Shown here: piece after piece, positions 1-4,747 of the stretch
How the letters are laid out: each line of letters starts with the position of its first letter
Numbering within the stretch: the first letter of the stretch is position 1
The notes under the pieces: generated by a model
What the model was told of the DNA's origin: nothing
The model's database searches: none
The model's input: only the letters and a program-made list of their open reading frames with translations
Assembly: GCA_046342195.1 (NCBI GenBank)
Contig: JBKDQE010000056.1
Coordinates: 1-5,298, forward strand
Length of the DNA: 5,298 nucleotides
From: CANHBY01 sp046342195
GTDB taxonomy: Bacteria > Pseudomonadota > Gammaproteobacteria > Burkholderiales > Burkholderiaceae_C
Direction of reading: 5' to 3'
Program-made: the position numbers and the translations under genes

Positions 1-190
1 GTAACATTCGCGTCAGCTCGGCGCGCAAGCGGTTGGCCGCTTTGTCCTTACCGCTGAAATGCACCAAGGCAGCGACGCTTGTGAATTTTCCATGGGAAGC
101 CTCGCGCACCAAGGCATCGGATTTTTCGCGCACGCTGGCAAGGCTGGGGTCAAGGCCGGGTTGACTGGATAAAGAAAGCTTCAAACCCAT
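1..190 (-). CDS. 5' end of an unrecognised gene (partial)
   Basis: This is the first 63 codons of a minus-strand frame that stays open to the left edge of the window. It starts at the ATG complementary to 188-190, and the protein begins MGLKLSLSSQPGLDPSLASV. The visible part is hydrophilic, probably helical, and rich in Lys, Arg, Ala and Leu (for example REKSDALVREASHGK, then a segment ending NRLRAELTRML). It shows no signal peptide, membrane segment or motif that I can name. A weak GAG/GAAG purine stretch precedes the ATG, and a convincing promoter lies about 85 bases upstream, which supports the start. The coding assignment rests on the open frame, the promoter and plausible composition. 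I do not recognise the family and assign no function. Confidence 0.6.
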   Translation of the reverse strand, partial: MGLKLSLSSQPGLDPSLASVREKSDALVREASHGKFTSVAALVHFSGKDKAANRLRAELTRML

Positions 191-274
191 GATACTTCAC
201 TCTCAACTGCAAACACCTGGCGAATGGCATAAGGCCCCTGGCTTTGAAACCCCTGAAGCTGCCGCGAACCCTGA

Positions 275-303
275 ATTTAAGTGGCCTGCGGGCTCAAGGT
301 CAA
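275..303 (-). promoter_or_regulatory. Sigma70-type promoter of the left-edge gene
   Basis: Read on the minus strand, TTGACC (298-303, five of six to the -35 consensus) is followed after exactly 17 bases by TTAAAT (275-280, four of six to the -10 consensus). The predicted start of transcription is near 268, giving a leader of roughly 78 bases before the ATG at 190. Spacing and orientation fit the only gene to the left. This is inferred from sequence alone. Confidence 0.5.
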
Positions 304-322
304 GCTCGAAAACTTGGCCAAA

Positions 323-348
323 CCCCTGAATGAGGGGGCTGTTTTTTT
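323..348 (+). terminator. Short intrinsic terminator, plus strand
   Basis: CCCCT (323-327) can pair with AGGGG (333-337) around a five-base loop, and a run of seven T (342-348) follows after a short GCTG-like spacer. This fits a small rho-independent terminator for plus-strand transcription. There is no confident plus-strand gene upstream of it, since the left-edge gene points the other way. It may therefore be an orphan, or it may shield the minus-strand promoter at 275-303 from opposing transcription. Confidence 0.4.
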
Positions 349-373
349 GGGGGGGGCCTCTGGCTGGGGGCTT

Positions 374-386
374 TGTCAAATTGACA
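374..386. repeat. Perfect 13-bp palindrome TGTCAA-A-TTGACA
   Basis: Six-base arms sit around a single central A, about 70 bases upstream of the -35 box of the minus-strand promoter at 275-303. The symmetry is operator-like, suited to a dimeric regulator, but no regulator is encoded in the window and no family consensus is matched exactly. A chance palindrome cannot be excluded. Confidence 0.25.
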
Positions 387-554
387 GGACTGACGCAAAA
401 TCTGGTGTCATCGGCCCTTCACTGACCGCCCCCTTCGCCGTCATGCTGCGCGCAGCCACTTTGTGACGCACTCACAGTGCCGCAGGTCAGTTTAGACCAG
501 TGTAGCGTTGATGGCTTGCCTTTGAAAGCAAGAGCGTTGGGGTCACACCTCAGT

Positions 555-668
555 GTGCCACGCAGCACGCATATAACATCTTTACGGCTGCCTATCGCCA
601 TCGCGTTGATGCACTCCCTGCACACGTGCCCGTGTTGCGGGAGGATCAACGATAAGCTTAATATTTGA
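555..668 (+). pseudogene. C-terminal remnant of an IS701-type transposase
   Basis: The frame ends at the TGA at 666-668 and reads STHITSLRLPIAIAL, then LHTCPCCGRINDKLNI. This matches my recollection of IS701-family DDE transposase tails: an ...SIxTLR/LxxALLxxL helix followed by a terminal cysteine cluster, CPCCG. Everything upstream of about 555 (catalytic core and N-terminus) is missing and the preceding sequence is unrelated, so this is a broken fragment of about 37 residues. The stop codon lies inside the terminal repeat that ends at 678. A second, independent remnant with the same tail lies at 4673-4743. The family call comes from the paired N-terminal fragment at 4403-4672 and from memory of the family. 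Confidence 0.6.
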
Positions 669-678
669 CACAGTAAAA
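608..678 (+). repeat. Direct repeat copy 1: right end of the IS701-type element
   Basis: These 71 bases match 4673-4743 at 65 positions with no gaps. The block covers the last 19 codons of the transposase, its TGA, and the terminal sequence TGACACAGTAAAA. The next four bases here are CTAA (679-682), a YTAR tetranucleotide of the kind IS701-type elements use as target. The minus strand of that tetranucleotide holds the TAG stop codon of the neighbouring LOG-family gene, so the element inserted exactly at the end of that gene without breaking it. Confidence 0.85.
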
Positions 679-1581
679 CTAAATATCTGCTGCAAATTCT
701 CCGGTTTCGGTTTCACCAAAATCAAATCCGTACTGAGCCTCAAGATGTGACCAGGCTTCTTCGGCTGTTTCAACAAATCGGAACAAATTCACATCTTCGG
801 GGCTGATCATGCCCGTATCAATCAGAACATCAAAGTTGATGAGCTTTTTCCAGAATGTCTGCCCGAACAGCAAAATCGGCCGGCGCCGGCATTTTCCGGT
901 TTGAATCAGGGTCAGTATTTCAAACAGCTCATCAAGGGTGCCAAACCCCCCAGGAAAGCACACAAGAGCAATACTGCGGATCAGGAAATGCATTTTGCGC
1001 AGGGCAAAATAATGAAACTGAAAGCACAACTCCGGGGTAATAAAGGGGTTGGGTGCCTGCTCATGAGGTAGCACGATGTTCAGGCCCAGACTTCTGCCTC
1101 CAACTTCATAAGCGCCACGGTTACCGGCTTCCATGATGCCCGGCCCGCCCCCTGTGACCACATGAACGGGTGTTTCCATGCGCCGGGTGCGACTTGTGAC
1201 TATGGCCGCAAAATTGCGGGCTTCCTCATAATACCAAGACATTTCAACCTGAGTTTGGGCGCGCCGAATAGCCCCATCGTCTTGAGACTGTTGAGCTTGT
1301 TCCAGCACCAGGGCCGCCGCTTCAGGGGCCAAAATTCGAGCGCTGCCAAAAATCACGATGGTCGAGCGGATGCCTTGTTCCTGTTGAATCAACTCGGGCT
1401 TCAGAAGTTCAAGTTGCATCCGGACAGGGCGCAGTTCTTCCCGGACGAGAAATTCGGTATCCGTGAAGGCCAGGCGATAGGAACTTTCGGGTCCGGTATA
1501 GAGGTGAGAGGGTTTGGCTTGGGTGGCTTCTTCCTCTGCCGAGGGAAAATTACGTGCAGTGAGGGCGGTGTGCTTGTCCAT
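679..1581 (-). CDS. LOG-family (TIGR00730) Rossmann-fold nucleotide phosphoribohydrolase
   Basis: A 300-residue cytoplasmic protein. GGGPGIMEAGNRGA (144-157) and PGGFGTLDE (210-218) are the two signature loops of the LOG / 'lysine decarboxylase-like' family, and the LRKMHF segment (194-199) carries the conserved Arg-Lys pair. Family members cleave the N-glycosidic bond of nucleoside 5'-monophosphates (AMP or cytokinin riboside monophosphate) to base plus ribose 5-phosphate; the substrate here is not determined. The first 70 or so residues are a charged extension absent from short plant-type LOG proteins but usual for this longer bacterial subgroup. The ATG at 1581 is the only good start, with an in-frame TGA upstream; no strong ribosome site is seen. 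The gene diverges from apaG. Its stop codon overlaps the target tetranucleotide of the IS701 remnant. Older databases often call such proteins lysine decarboxylases, wrongly. Confidence 0.92.
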   Translation of the reverse strand: MDKHTALTARNFPSAEEEATQAKPSHLYTGPESSYRLAFTDTEFLVREELRPVRMQLELLKPELIQQEQGIRSTIVIFGSARILAPEAAALVLEQAQQSQDDGAIRRAQTQVEMSWYYEEARNFAAIVTSRTRRMETPVHVVTGGGPGIMEAGNRGAYEVGGRSLGLNIVLPHEQAPNPFITPELCFQFHYFALRKMHFLIRSIALVCFPGGFGTLDELFEILTLIQTGKCRRRPILLFGQTFWKKLINFDVLIDTGMISPEDVNLFRFVETAEEAWSHLEAQYGFDFGETETGEFAADI

Positions 1582-1606
1582 GGGGACGTGTCCAGTGCTA
1601 AGAAAA

Positions 1607-1639
1607 CTCTGATCGGGCCATCAGCTTACCTCTGATCGG
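1607..1639. repeat. Two 10-bp direct repeats (CTCTGATCGG) upstream of the LOG-family gene
   Basis: CTCTGATCGG occurs at 1607-1616 and again at 1630-1639, with 23 bases from start to start (about two helical turns). The pair lies between the LOG-family start codon (1581) and a possible minus-strand -10 box, TATACA, at 1647-1652. That puts it just downstream of a predicted transcription start, where a repressor could bind. The regulatory role is inference; the repeat itself is exact. Confidence 0.4.
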
Positions 1640-1773
1640 TTTGCGATGTATAGCGGCTTTGAAGGCTGCCAGATTTTTTGTGTATCAATCATGTCAGGTG
1701 GCTTTTTTGCACCAACTGATCACCACATCAGCGATGACACACAAAGCGGGCCACTCCAGCATAAAATACGCGC

Positions 1774-2148
1774 ATGACCCAACCCGAGTTCACTTGCAGT
1801 GTGGTTGTTAGCCCGCTGCCAGAGCAGTCTGATGCTGCTTCCAATCAATTTGCGTTTTCTTACACAGTCACCATTCAGAACACTGGTGGTGTGGCAGCGC
1901 AACTCATCGCCAGGCATTGGTTTATCACTGACTCACAAGGCCATCAACAGGAAGTGCGTGGGCTGGCTGTGGTAGGGCATCAGCCTTTTTTGCAGCCTGG
2001 TGAACAATTCGAATACACCAGTTGGACGCACATCAGTGCCCCCAGCGGCAGTATGCGTGGCAGTTTTTTCTGCATCACAGAAAACGCCGAGCCCTTCGAG
2101 GCCCCGGTGCCAGAATTTGCTCTTGCCTTGCCTTCAGCGTTGCATTAA
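1774..2148 (+). CDS. apaG: ApaG domain protein
   Basis: A 124-residue protein, the usual length for ApaG (DUF525), a single immunoglobulin/fibronectin-III-like beta-sandwich domain. Recognisable features are the FSYTVTIQN strand, RHWFITDSQG, the hallmark stretch VVGHQPFLQPGEQFEYTSW, and GSMRGSFF. ApaG has been linked to Co2+/Mg2+ resistance and is often annotated as an efflux protein, but it has no membrane segments and its biochemical role is unsettled. In E. coli apaG sits with apaH and ksgA; here it precedes mltA, as I recall for Burkholderiales. The ATG at 1774 gives the full domain. There is no Shine-Dalgarno sequence, but a TAAAAT box ends seven bases before the ATG. Its TAA stop (2146-2148) overlaps the stop of the opposing small gene through a shared TTAA. 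Confidence 0.95.
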   Translation: MTQPEFTCSVVVSPLPEQSDAASNQFAFSYTVTIQNTGGVAAQLIARHWFITDSQGHQQEVRGLAVVGHQPFLQPGEQFEYTSWTHISAPSGSMRGSFFCITENAEPFEAPVPEFALALPSALH

Positions 2149-2342
2149 TCTCGGCTTGGCAGCCTGTCAGACTGGCGGGTCGTGGGTGGCAAATCAGCCG
2201 CAGCGGCCGATTGTTCAGCGTCTTTGGGGCCGCTCATATCAACGTGGCGCTCTCCATGTTGGCGGCCAGAAAACATCGTCCACCACACGATGAACACAAA
2301 AAGCATCAAGGCCCCCAGAGCCTCCAAAATCAACAGCCACAT
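2145..2342 (-). CDS. Small single-pass membrane protein, unknown function
   Basis: A 65-residue protein. The first 23 or so residues form one hydrophobic helix, MWLLILEALGALMLFVFIVW, followed by WTMFSGR and a hydrophilic tail (residues 27-65) rich in Asp, Arg, Ala and Ser. I recall similar small proteins with a VFIVWWTMFSGR core beside mltA in Burkholderiales, which is the main reason to accept it. The ATG at 2342 has a weak GGA eight to ten bases upstream. Its 5' end overlaps the first 53 bases of mltA in divergent orientation if mltA starts at 2290, and its stop overlaps that of apaG. No enzymatic motif is visible. Helix position and charge suggest an inner-membrane anchor with a cytoplasmic tail. 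The main doubt is whether the frame is a by-product of dense gene packing. Confidence 0.65.
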   Translation of the reverse strand: MWLLILEALGALMLFVFIVWWTMFSGRQHGERHVDMSGPKDAEQSAAAADLPPTTRQSDRLPSRD

Positions 2343-3579
2343 ATTTGAATTCCAAAGGCCCGTCGGTGGGTCTGTGTTGTATGTTTTGATTTTATCTTTA
2401 CTGACCGCTTGCGCTTCCTCGCCAGAGTTTACTATTTCTCATGGCGGGGGTTCGGCATCTGTTCCGGCATCCTTCACGCTTGACACAAGGCTTATTGAGA
2501 CCCCTGTCTTGAGGCCCCCACTCGAAATGCTTGGGCCGCAGACGCGCTCCCGGTGGGTGGCAGTGGATTGGAACCATTTGCCCGGCTGGTCTTCAGATCG
2601 CGTTTTCGAGTTTTGGCCTGCCTTACTGCAAAGTTGTGAAAAGCCCCTCCCGGCTTGGCGGGTTGTCTGTGTTGCTGCGAAGTCATTGCCTCCCCAGGAT
2701 AACGAGCAGGCGCACCAGTGGCTTCAGCAGCACTTGCAAGTTTTTCGAATTGAAAGCCCCGAAGGGGTGAGCGAGGGCCTCATCACAGGTTATTTTGAAC
2801 CGCTGCTCGAGGCTCGAAGAATATCGGATCAGCGTTTCAATGTGCCCTTGTTTGCGCTTCCCAGCGATATTTCCCTTCGCCAACCCTACTGGAGCCGTCA
2901 ACAAATTGATTCTCTGCCTGTGGCTCGCGACAGCCTGCGCAACCGTGAAATTGCTTATGTGGCAGACCCCTTGGATGCCTTGATCTTGCAGATTCAGGGG
3001 TCTGGGCGGCTCAAGCTGACGGAAGCTGATGGCAGCGAGCATTTTGTACGCTTGGCTTTTGCCGGTCACAACAACCATCCTTACCAATCTGTCGGGCGCT
3101 GGCTGATTGAGCAAGGAGAGTTGATGCCGGGACAGGCCTCCTGGCCGGCGATCAAGTCCTGGGCGCAACGCAACCCGGCTCGTGTACAGGACATGTTATG
3201 GGCCAATCCGCGTGTGATTTTTTTTCGCGAGGAGGCTCTCGCTGACCCTCGCATCGGCCCCAAGGGAGCCCAGGCGGTGCCACTCACTCCGGGTCGTTCA
3301 ATCGCGGTCGACCCCCGCAGCATTCCTTATGGTACGCCGGTCTGGCTCGATACCACCGAACCACTGAGCCATACGCCTTTGAGGCGTTTGGTCATGGCCC
3401 AAGATACCGGAGCCGCGATCACGGGGGCAGTGCGTGCCGATTATTTTTGGGGTTGGGGTGAGGAGGCAGAGCAACAAGCCGGCCGAATGAAACAAGCCTT
3501 GAGGCTTTGGGCACTGTGGCCTCGGCCGCCCATGGCGCAGCCACAAACTGAGGTTTCGGGGGCGATACCAGCGCACTGA
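2290..3579 (+). CDS. mltA: Membrane-bound lytic murein transglycosylase A (lipoprotein)
   Basis: A 429-residue precursor. MltA cleaves the MurNAc-GlcNAc bond of peptidoglycan non-hydrolytically, leaving 1,6-anhydro-MurNAc ends, and is anchored to the outer membrane from the periplasmic side. Residues 1-40 form a lipoprotein signal: a Lys/Arg-rich start, hydrophobic VLYVLILSLL, and lipobox LTAC with the lipidated Cys41. The MltA domain follows with GYFEPLLEA (from 167) and LQIQGSG (to 239), then the 3D domain: VDPRSIPYGTPVWL (Asp at 341) and MAQDTGAAITGAVRADYFWG, whose Asp372 matches the catalytic Asp of E. coli MltA. The C-terminus has AGRMKQ, as usual. ATG 2290 gives a positively charged signal peptide. 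The alternatives GTG 2374 or TTG 2377 would avoid overlap with the minus-strand small gene but leave an uncharged 12-residue signal. No start has a good ribosome site. Confidence 0.95.
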   Translation: MNTKSIKAPRASKINSHIFEFQRPVGGSVLYVLILSLLTACASSPEFTISHGGGSASVPASFTLDTRLIETPVLRPPLEMLGPQTRSRWVAVDWNHLPGWSSDRVFEFWPALLQSCEKPLPAWRVVCVAAKSLPPQDNEQAHQWLQQHLQVFRIESPEGVSEGLITGYFEPLLEARRISDQRFNVPLFALPSDISLRQPYWSRQQIDSLPVARDSLRNREIAYVADPLDALILQIQGSGRLKLTEADGSEHFVRLAFAGHNNHPYQSVGRWLIEQGELMPGQASWPAIKSWAQRNPARVQDMLWANPRVIFFREEALADPRIGPKGAQAVPLTPGRSIAVDPRSIPYGTPVWLDTTEPLSHTPLRRLVMAQDTGAAITGAVRADYFWGWGEEAEQQAGRMKQALRLWALWPRPPMAQPQTEVSGAIPAH

Positions 3580-3606
3580 AAGGGAGGCCCCTTCATGGCA
3601 GCCCAA

Positions 3607-3640
3607 GGTGAGGCGTTTGCGCCTTCGCCGTTGGCTCACC
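3607..3640. terminator. Hairpin between convergent mltA and gtrA-like genes
   Basis: GGTGAG (3607-3612) can pair with CTCACC (3635-3640), and inside it AGGCG (3611-3615) can alternatively pair with CGCCT (3620-3624) across a TTTG loop. It lies in the 68-base gap between two convergent stop codons, where a two-way terminator would be expected. Neither side is followed by a T-run, so an intrinsic terminator is doubtful. Confidence 0.3.
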
Positions 3641-3647
3641 CAGAGCC

Positions 3648-4052
3648 TCAGCGCTCACCCTGAATGACCCGCCGCGCCAGCACGTAATTGGCTGCCAAGC
3701 CCGCCAAGCTGCCAATCATCACCCCACAAGCCGGCCCATAGCTTGAGGCGCCCACGCCGTGCAAGGTCAGGACATAAGCGGTGTAATTCAATACGCAGCC
3801 AAACACCATGGAGCGCATGTAGGCGCGGTATTCTTTGAATGAAGGCGGGGCTGTGGCACGAAACGTGAACCGACGGTTGAGAATCCAGGTGAAGCTGGCA
3901 GCGACCACAAAAGAAACCATCCGCCCCAGATACGCGCCCAGCCCGTGCTGACAAAGGTAGAGCACACTCATGTCCACCAACAACCCGCAGCAGCCTGCAA
4001 AAGCAAACCAGGGCACGCTGCGAAAATGCTGATGCAAAAGGGGCTTCGTCAT
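3648..4052 (-). CDS. GtrA-family four-helix membrane protein
   Basis: A protein of 134 residues from the ATG at 4052. GtrA-like proteins (PF04138) are small inner-membrane proteins thought to flip or handle polyprenyl-linked sugars during O-antigen glucosylation, arabinogalactan or teichoic-acid modification. Four hydrophobic segments are visible: WFAFAGCCGLLVDMSVLYL, LGRMVSFVVAASFTWILN, MVFGCVLNYTAYVLTLHG, and GVMIGSLAGLAANYVLA. The family signatures are the first-helix AG..G...D..VLY pattern and the NRRFTF motif after helix 2. A longer frame begins at TTG 4124, but its extra 24 residues are not membrane-like and include a 6-residue near-repeat; no start has a good ribosome site. GtrA genes usually sit beside a glycosyltransferase gene, which is absent here. 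Upstream is IS debris, so the partner may have been lost. It converges on mltA. Confidence 0.85.
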   Translation of the reverse strand: MTKPLLHQHFRSVPWFAFAGCCGLLVDMSVLYLCQHGLGAYLGRMVSFVVAASFTWILNRRFTFRATAPPSFKEYRAYMRSMVFGCVLNYTAYVLTLHGVGASSYGPACGVMIGSLAGLAANYVLARRVIQGER

Positions 4053-4081
4053 GAACAATGAAGATCGCTTGAACAATGAAG
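4052..4081. repeat. 12-bp direct repeat at the start of the gtrA-like gene
   Basis: TGAACAATGAAG occurs at 4052-4063 and at 4070-4081, 18 bases apart, so on the minus strand CTTCATTGTTCA appears twice just before the ATG at 4052. Since 18 is a multiple of three, a longer frame would carry the near-repeat SLFKRSSLF. It looks like a partial 18-bp tandem duplication in the leader; a role in translation is speculative. Confidence 0.5.
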
Positions 4082-4152
4082 CGGGTGAATCTTGGCACGA
4101 ACTGTCAAATGCGTCAACGCACAAGCCTTGGTAGTGAAGTCAGTTTGCAATT

Positions 4153-4318
4153 CGGGGCGTACCATGGCGTGTTTTTATCGAGCCAGAGGGTCAGCGAGCC
4201 CCGGGCCTTGAGTGCAGCGTTGTATGCTGCCCAGTTTGTGGTTTGGTAGCAATCTTGGCCGCTTTTGACTGCAAAATCGGCTTGGCACCCCCCATCCGGG
4301 AAAGGCGCGCTCGTCCAT
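4153..4318 (-). pseudogene. N-terminal remnant of an IS5-family (IS903-like) transposase
   Basis: On the minus strand an ATG at 4318 starts MDERAFPGWG. After a one-base shift in a six-G run (C-run 4288-4293 on the plus strand) the reading continues CQADFAVKSGQDCYQTTNW and AAYNAALKARGSLTLWLDKN, then TPWYAP. The pattern NWxxYNxALxxRGSLTxWxD is the N-terminal signature of IS903-like IS5-family transposases. Similarity stops near 4153, so only about 55 residues remain and the DDE core is gone. Just upstream, on the minus strand, GAGAGCCTCTGCAAAACCCC (4321-4340) looks like the element's terminal inverted repeat and touches the IS701-type element. The family call is from memory of the motif. The frameshift and truncation are direct from sequence. 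Confidence 0.65.
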
Positions 4319-4343
4319 GAGGGGTTTTGCAGAGGCTCTCTAA

Positions 4344-4370
4344 TTTTACGATGTCATGAATTTTGAGCTT
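4344..4370 (+). repeat. Left terminal inverted repeat of the IS701-type element
   Basis: The 27 bases align with the reverse complement of 4719-4743: TTTTAC, two mismatches, TGTCA, a two-base gap, AAT, one mismatch, then TTGAGCTT. Only three substitutions and one gap separate the arms. The match runs on outward as CTAA/TTAG, so the arms may be four bases longer than drawn. Confidence 0.7.
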
Positions 4371-4402
4371 GATTTTGAGGGTAAAGGAGGCACTTGAGGT
4401 CG

Positions 4403-4733
4403 ATGGAAAATTGAGAGGAATTTGAGAGTCATCTGGAGCACCTGGGCGAGGGCCTTGGGCACGCCGCTGGAAAGCGGGGTTGAAGGGGTACTGCGCGGGG
4501 TTAATGGTGCCACTTCAGCGCAAGAGCGTGGAGCCCATGGCGGCCCATTGGGAGCCTGCTCATAAGAGGGCGAAGCATCAATCGCTGCATCATTTTGTTT
4601 CTCAGGCAGTATGGTCAGACGATGAGATACTCAAGCGCATGGCGCAGTGGGTTGTGCCTGCAATGGATTTCAGATGCGATCCCTGCACACGTGCTCGTGT
4701 TGCGGAACGATCAACGATAAGCTCAATATTTGA
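4403..4733 (+). pseudogene. IS701-family transposase pseudogene, N-terminus fused to C-terminal tail
   Basis: A ribosome site AGGAGG (4385-4390) precedes ATG 4403. The frame reads MEN, a TGA (4412-4414), then EEFESHLEHLGEGLGHAA. A one-base loss near 4469 shifts it to KAGLKGYCAGLMVPLQ, followed by RKSVEPMAAHWEPAHKRAKH, QSLHHFVSQAVWSDDEIL and KRMAQWVVPAMDF. The RKSVEPMAA...HQSLHHFV...WSD stretch is the hallmark N-terminal region of IS701-family transposases. After about 4672 the sequence jumps, in another frame, to the last 19 codons (SLHTCSCCGTINDKLNI, stop TGA 4731-4733). All catalytic residues between are deleted. A premature stop, a frameshift and the internal deletion make it certainly non-functional. 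Confidence 0.75.
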
Positions 4734-4743
4734 CACAGTAAAA
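4673..4743 (+). repeat. Direct repeat copy 2, including the right inverted repeat
   Basis: The match to 608-678 is 65 of 71 bases. The conserved part holds the terminal cysteine cluster codons (TCSCCG here, TCPCCG in copy 1), the TGA and the TGACACAGTAAAA end; 4719-4743 is the right inverted repeat. The six differences include amino-acid changes (Pro/Ser, Arg/Thr), so the copies are related elements that diverged some time ago, not a recent duplication. Confidence 0.85.
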
Positions 4744-4747
4744 TTAG

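Larger units (their letters stand above)
191..554. other. Noncoding stretch with several small inverted repeats
   Basis: I see no convincing gene in these roughly 360 bases. The short open frames lack ribosome sites and recognisable protein character. The stretch contains the minus-strand promoter (275-303), a plus-strand hairpin with a T-run (323-348), and three short perfect inverted repeats: TGTCAA-A-TTGACA (374-386), GCTGCGCGCAGC (445-456), and GCACT-CAC-AGTGC (468-480). Its right end merges into the decayed transposase at 555, so part of it may be deletion-scarred DNA left by that element. Confidence 0.6.
4344..4743 (+). mobile_element. Internally deleted IS701-type element (about 400 bp, both ends present)
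   Basis: The element is bounded by imperfect inverted repeats starting TTTTACGATGTCA on the left and TTTTACTGTGTCA on the right (reverse complement). It keeps the start and the extreme 3' end of a transposase gene but has lost the middle, so it is far shorter than a full IS701-type element (over 1 kb). Flanking tetranucleotides are CTAA (4340-4343) and TTAG (4744-4747). Both fit the YTAR target, but they are reverse complements of each other, not a direct duplication. It is flanked directly by two other IS5-family elements. It could be moved only by a transposase supplied from an intact copy elsewhere. Confidence 0.65.

Noticed and set aside
281..466. 61-codon plus-strand frame starting GTG in the left intergenic region
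   Set aside because: It runs through the terminator hairpin and T/G runs, has no ribosome site and has no protein-like pattern.
608..678. The 71-bp direct repeats as attachment sites of an integrated element
   Set aside because: No integrase or tRNA is present, and the repeats encode the tail of a transposase plus its terminal repeat, which explains them fully.
679..1581. Lysine decarboxylase
   Set aside because: GGGPGIMEA and PGGFGT are LOG-family phosphoribohydrolase motifs; there is no pyridoxal phosphate site.
1162..1635. 157-codon plus-strand frame
   Set aside because: It is antisense to the LOG-family gene, whose motifs are unmistakable; its own product has no recognisable features.
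2683..3168. 161-codon minus-strand frame inside mltA
   Set aside because: It is a shadow of mltA, which has all family motifs in the plus frame.
3655..4098. 147-codon minus-strand frame overlapping the gtrA-like gene
   Set aside because: It is an alternative frame of the same strand; the GtrA motifs and four membrane helices are in the other frame.
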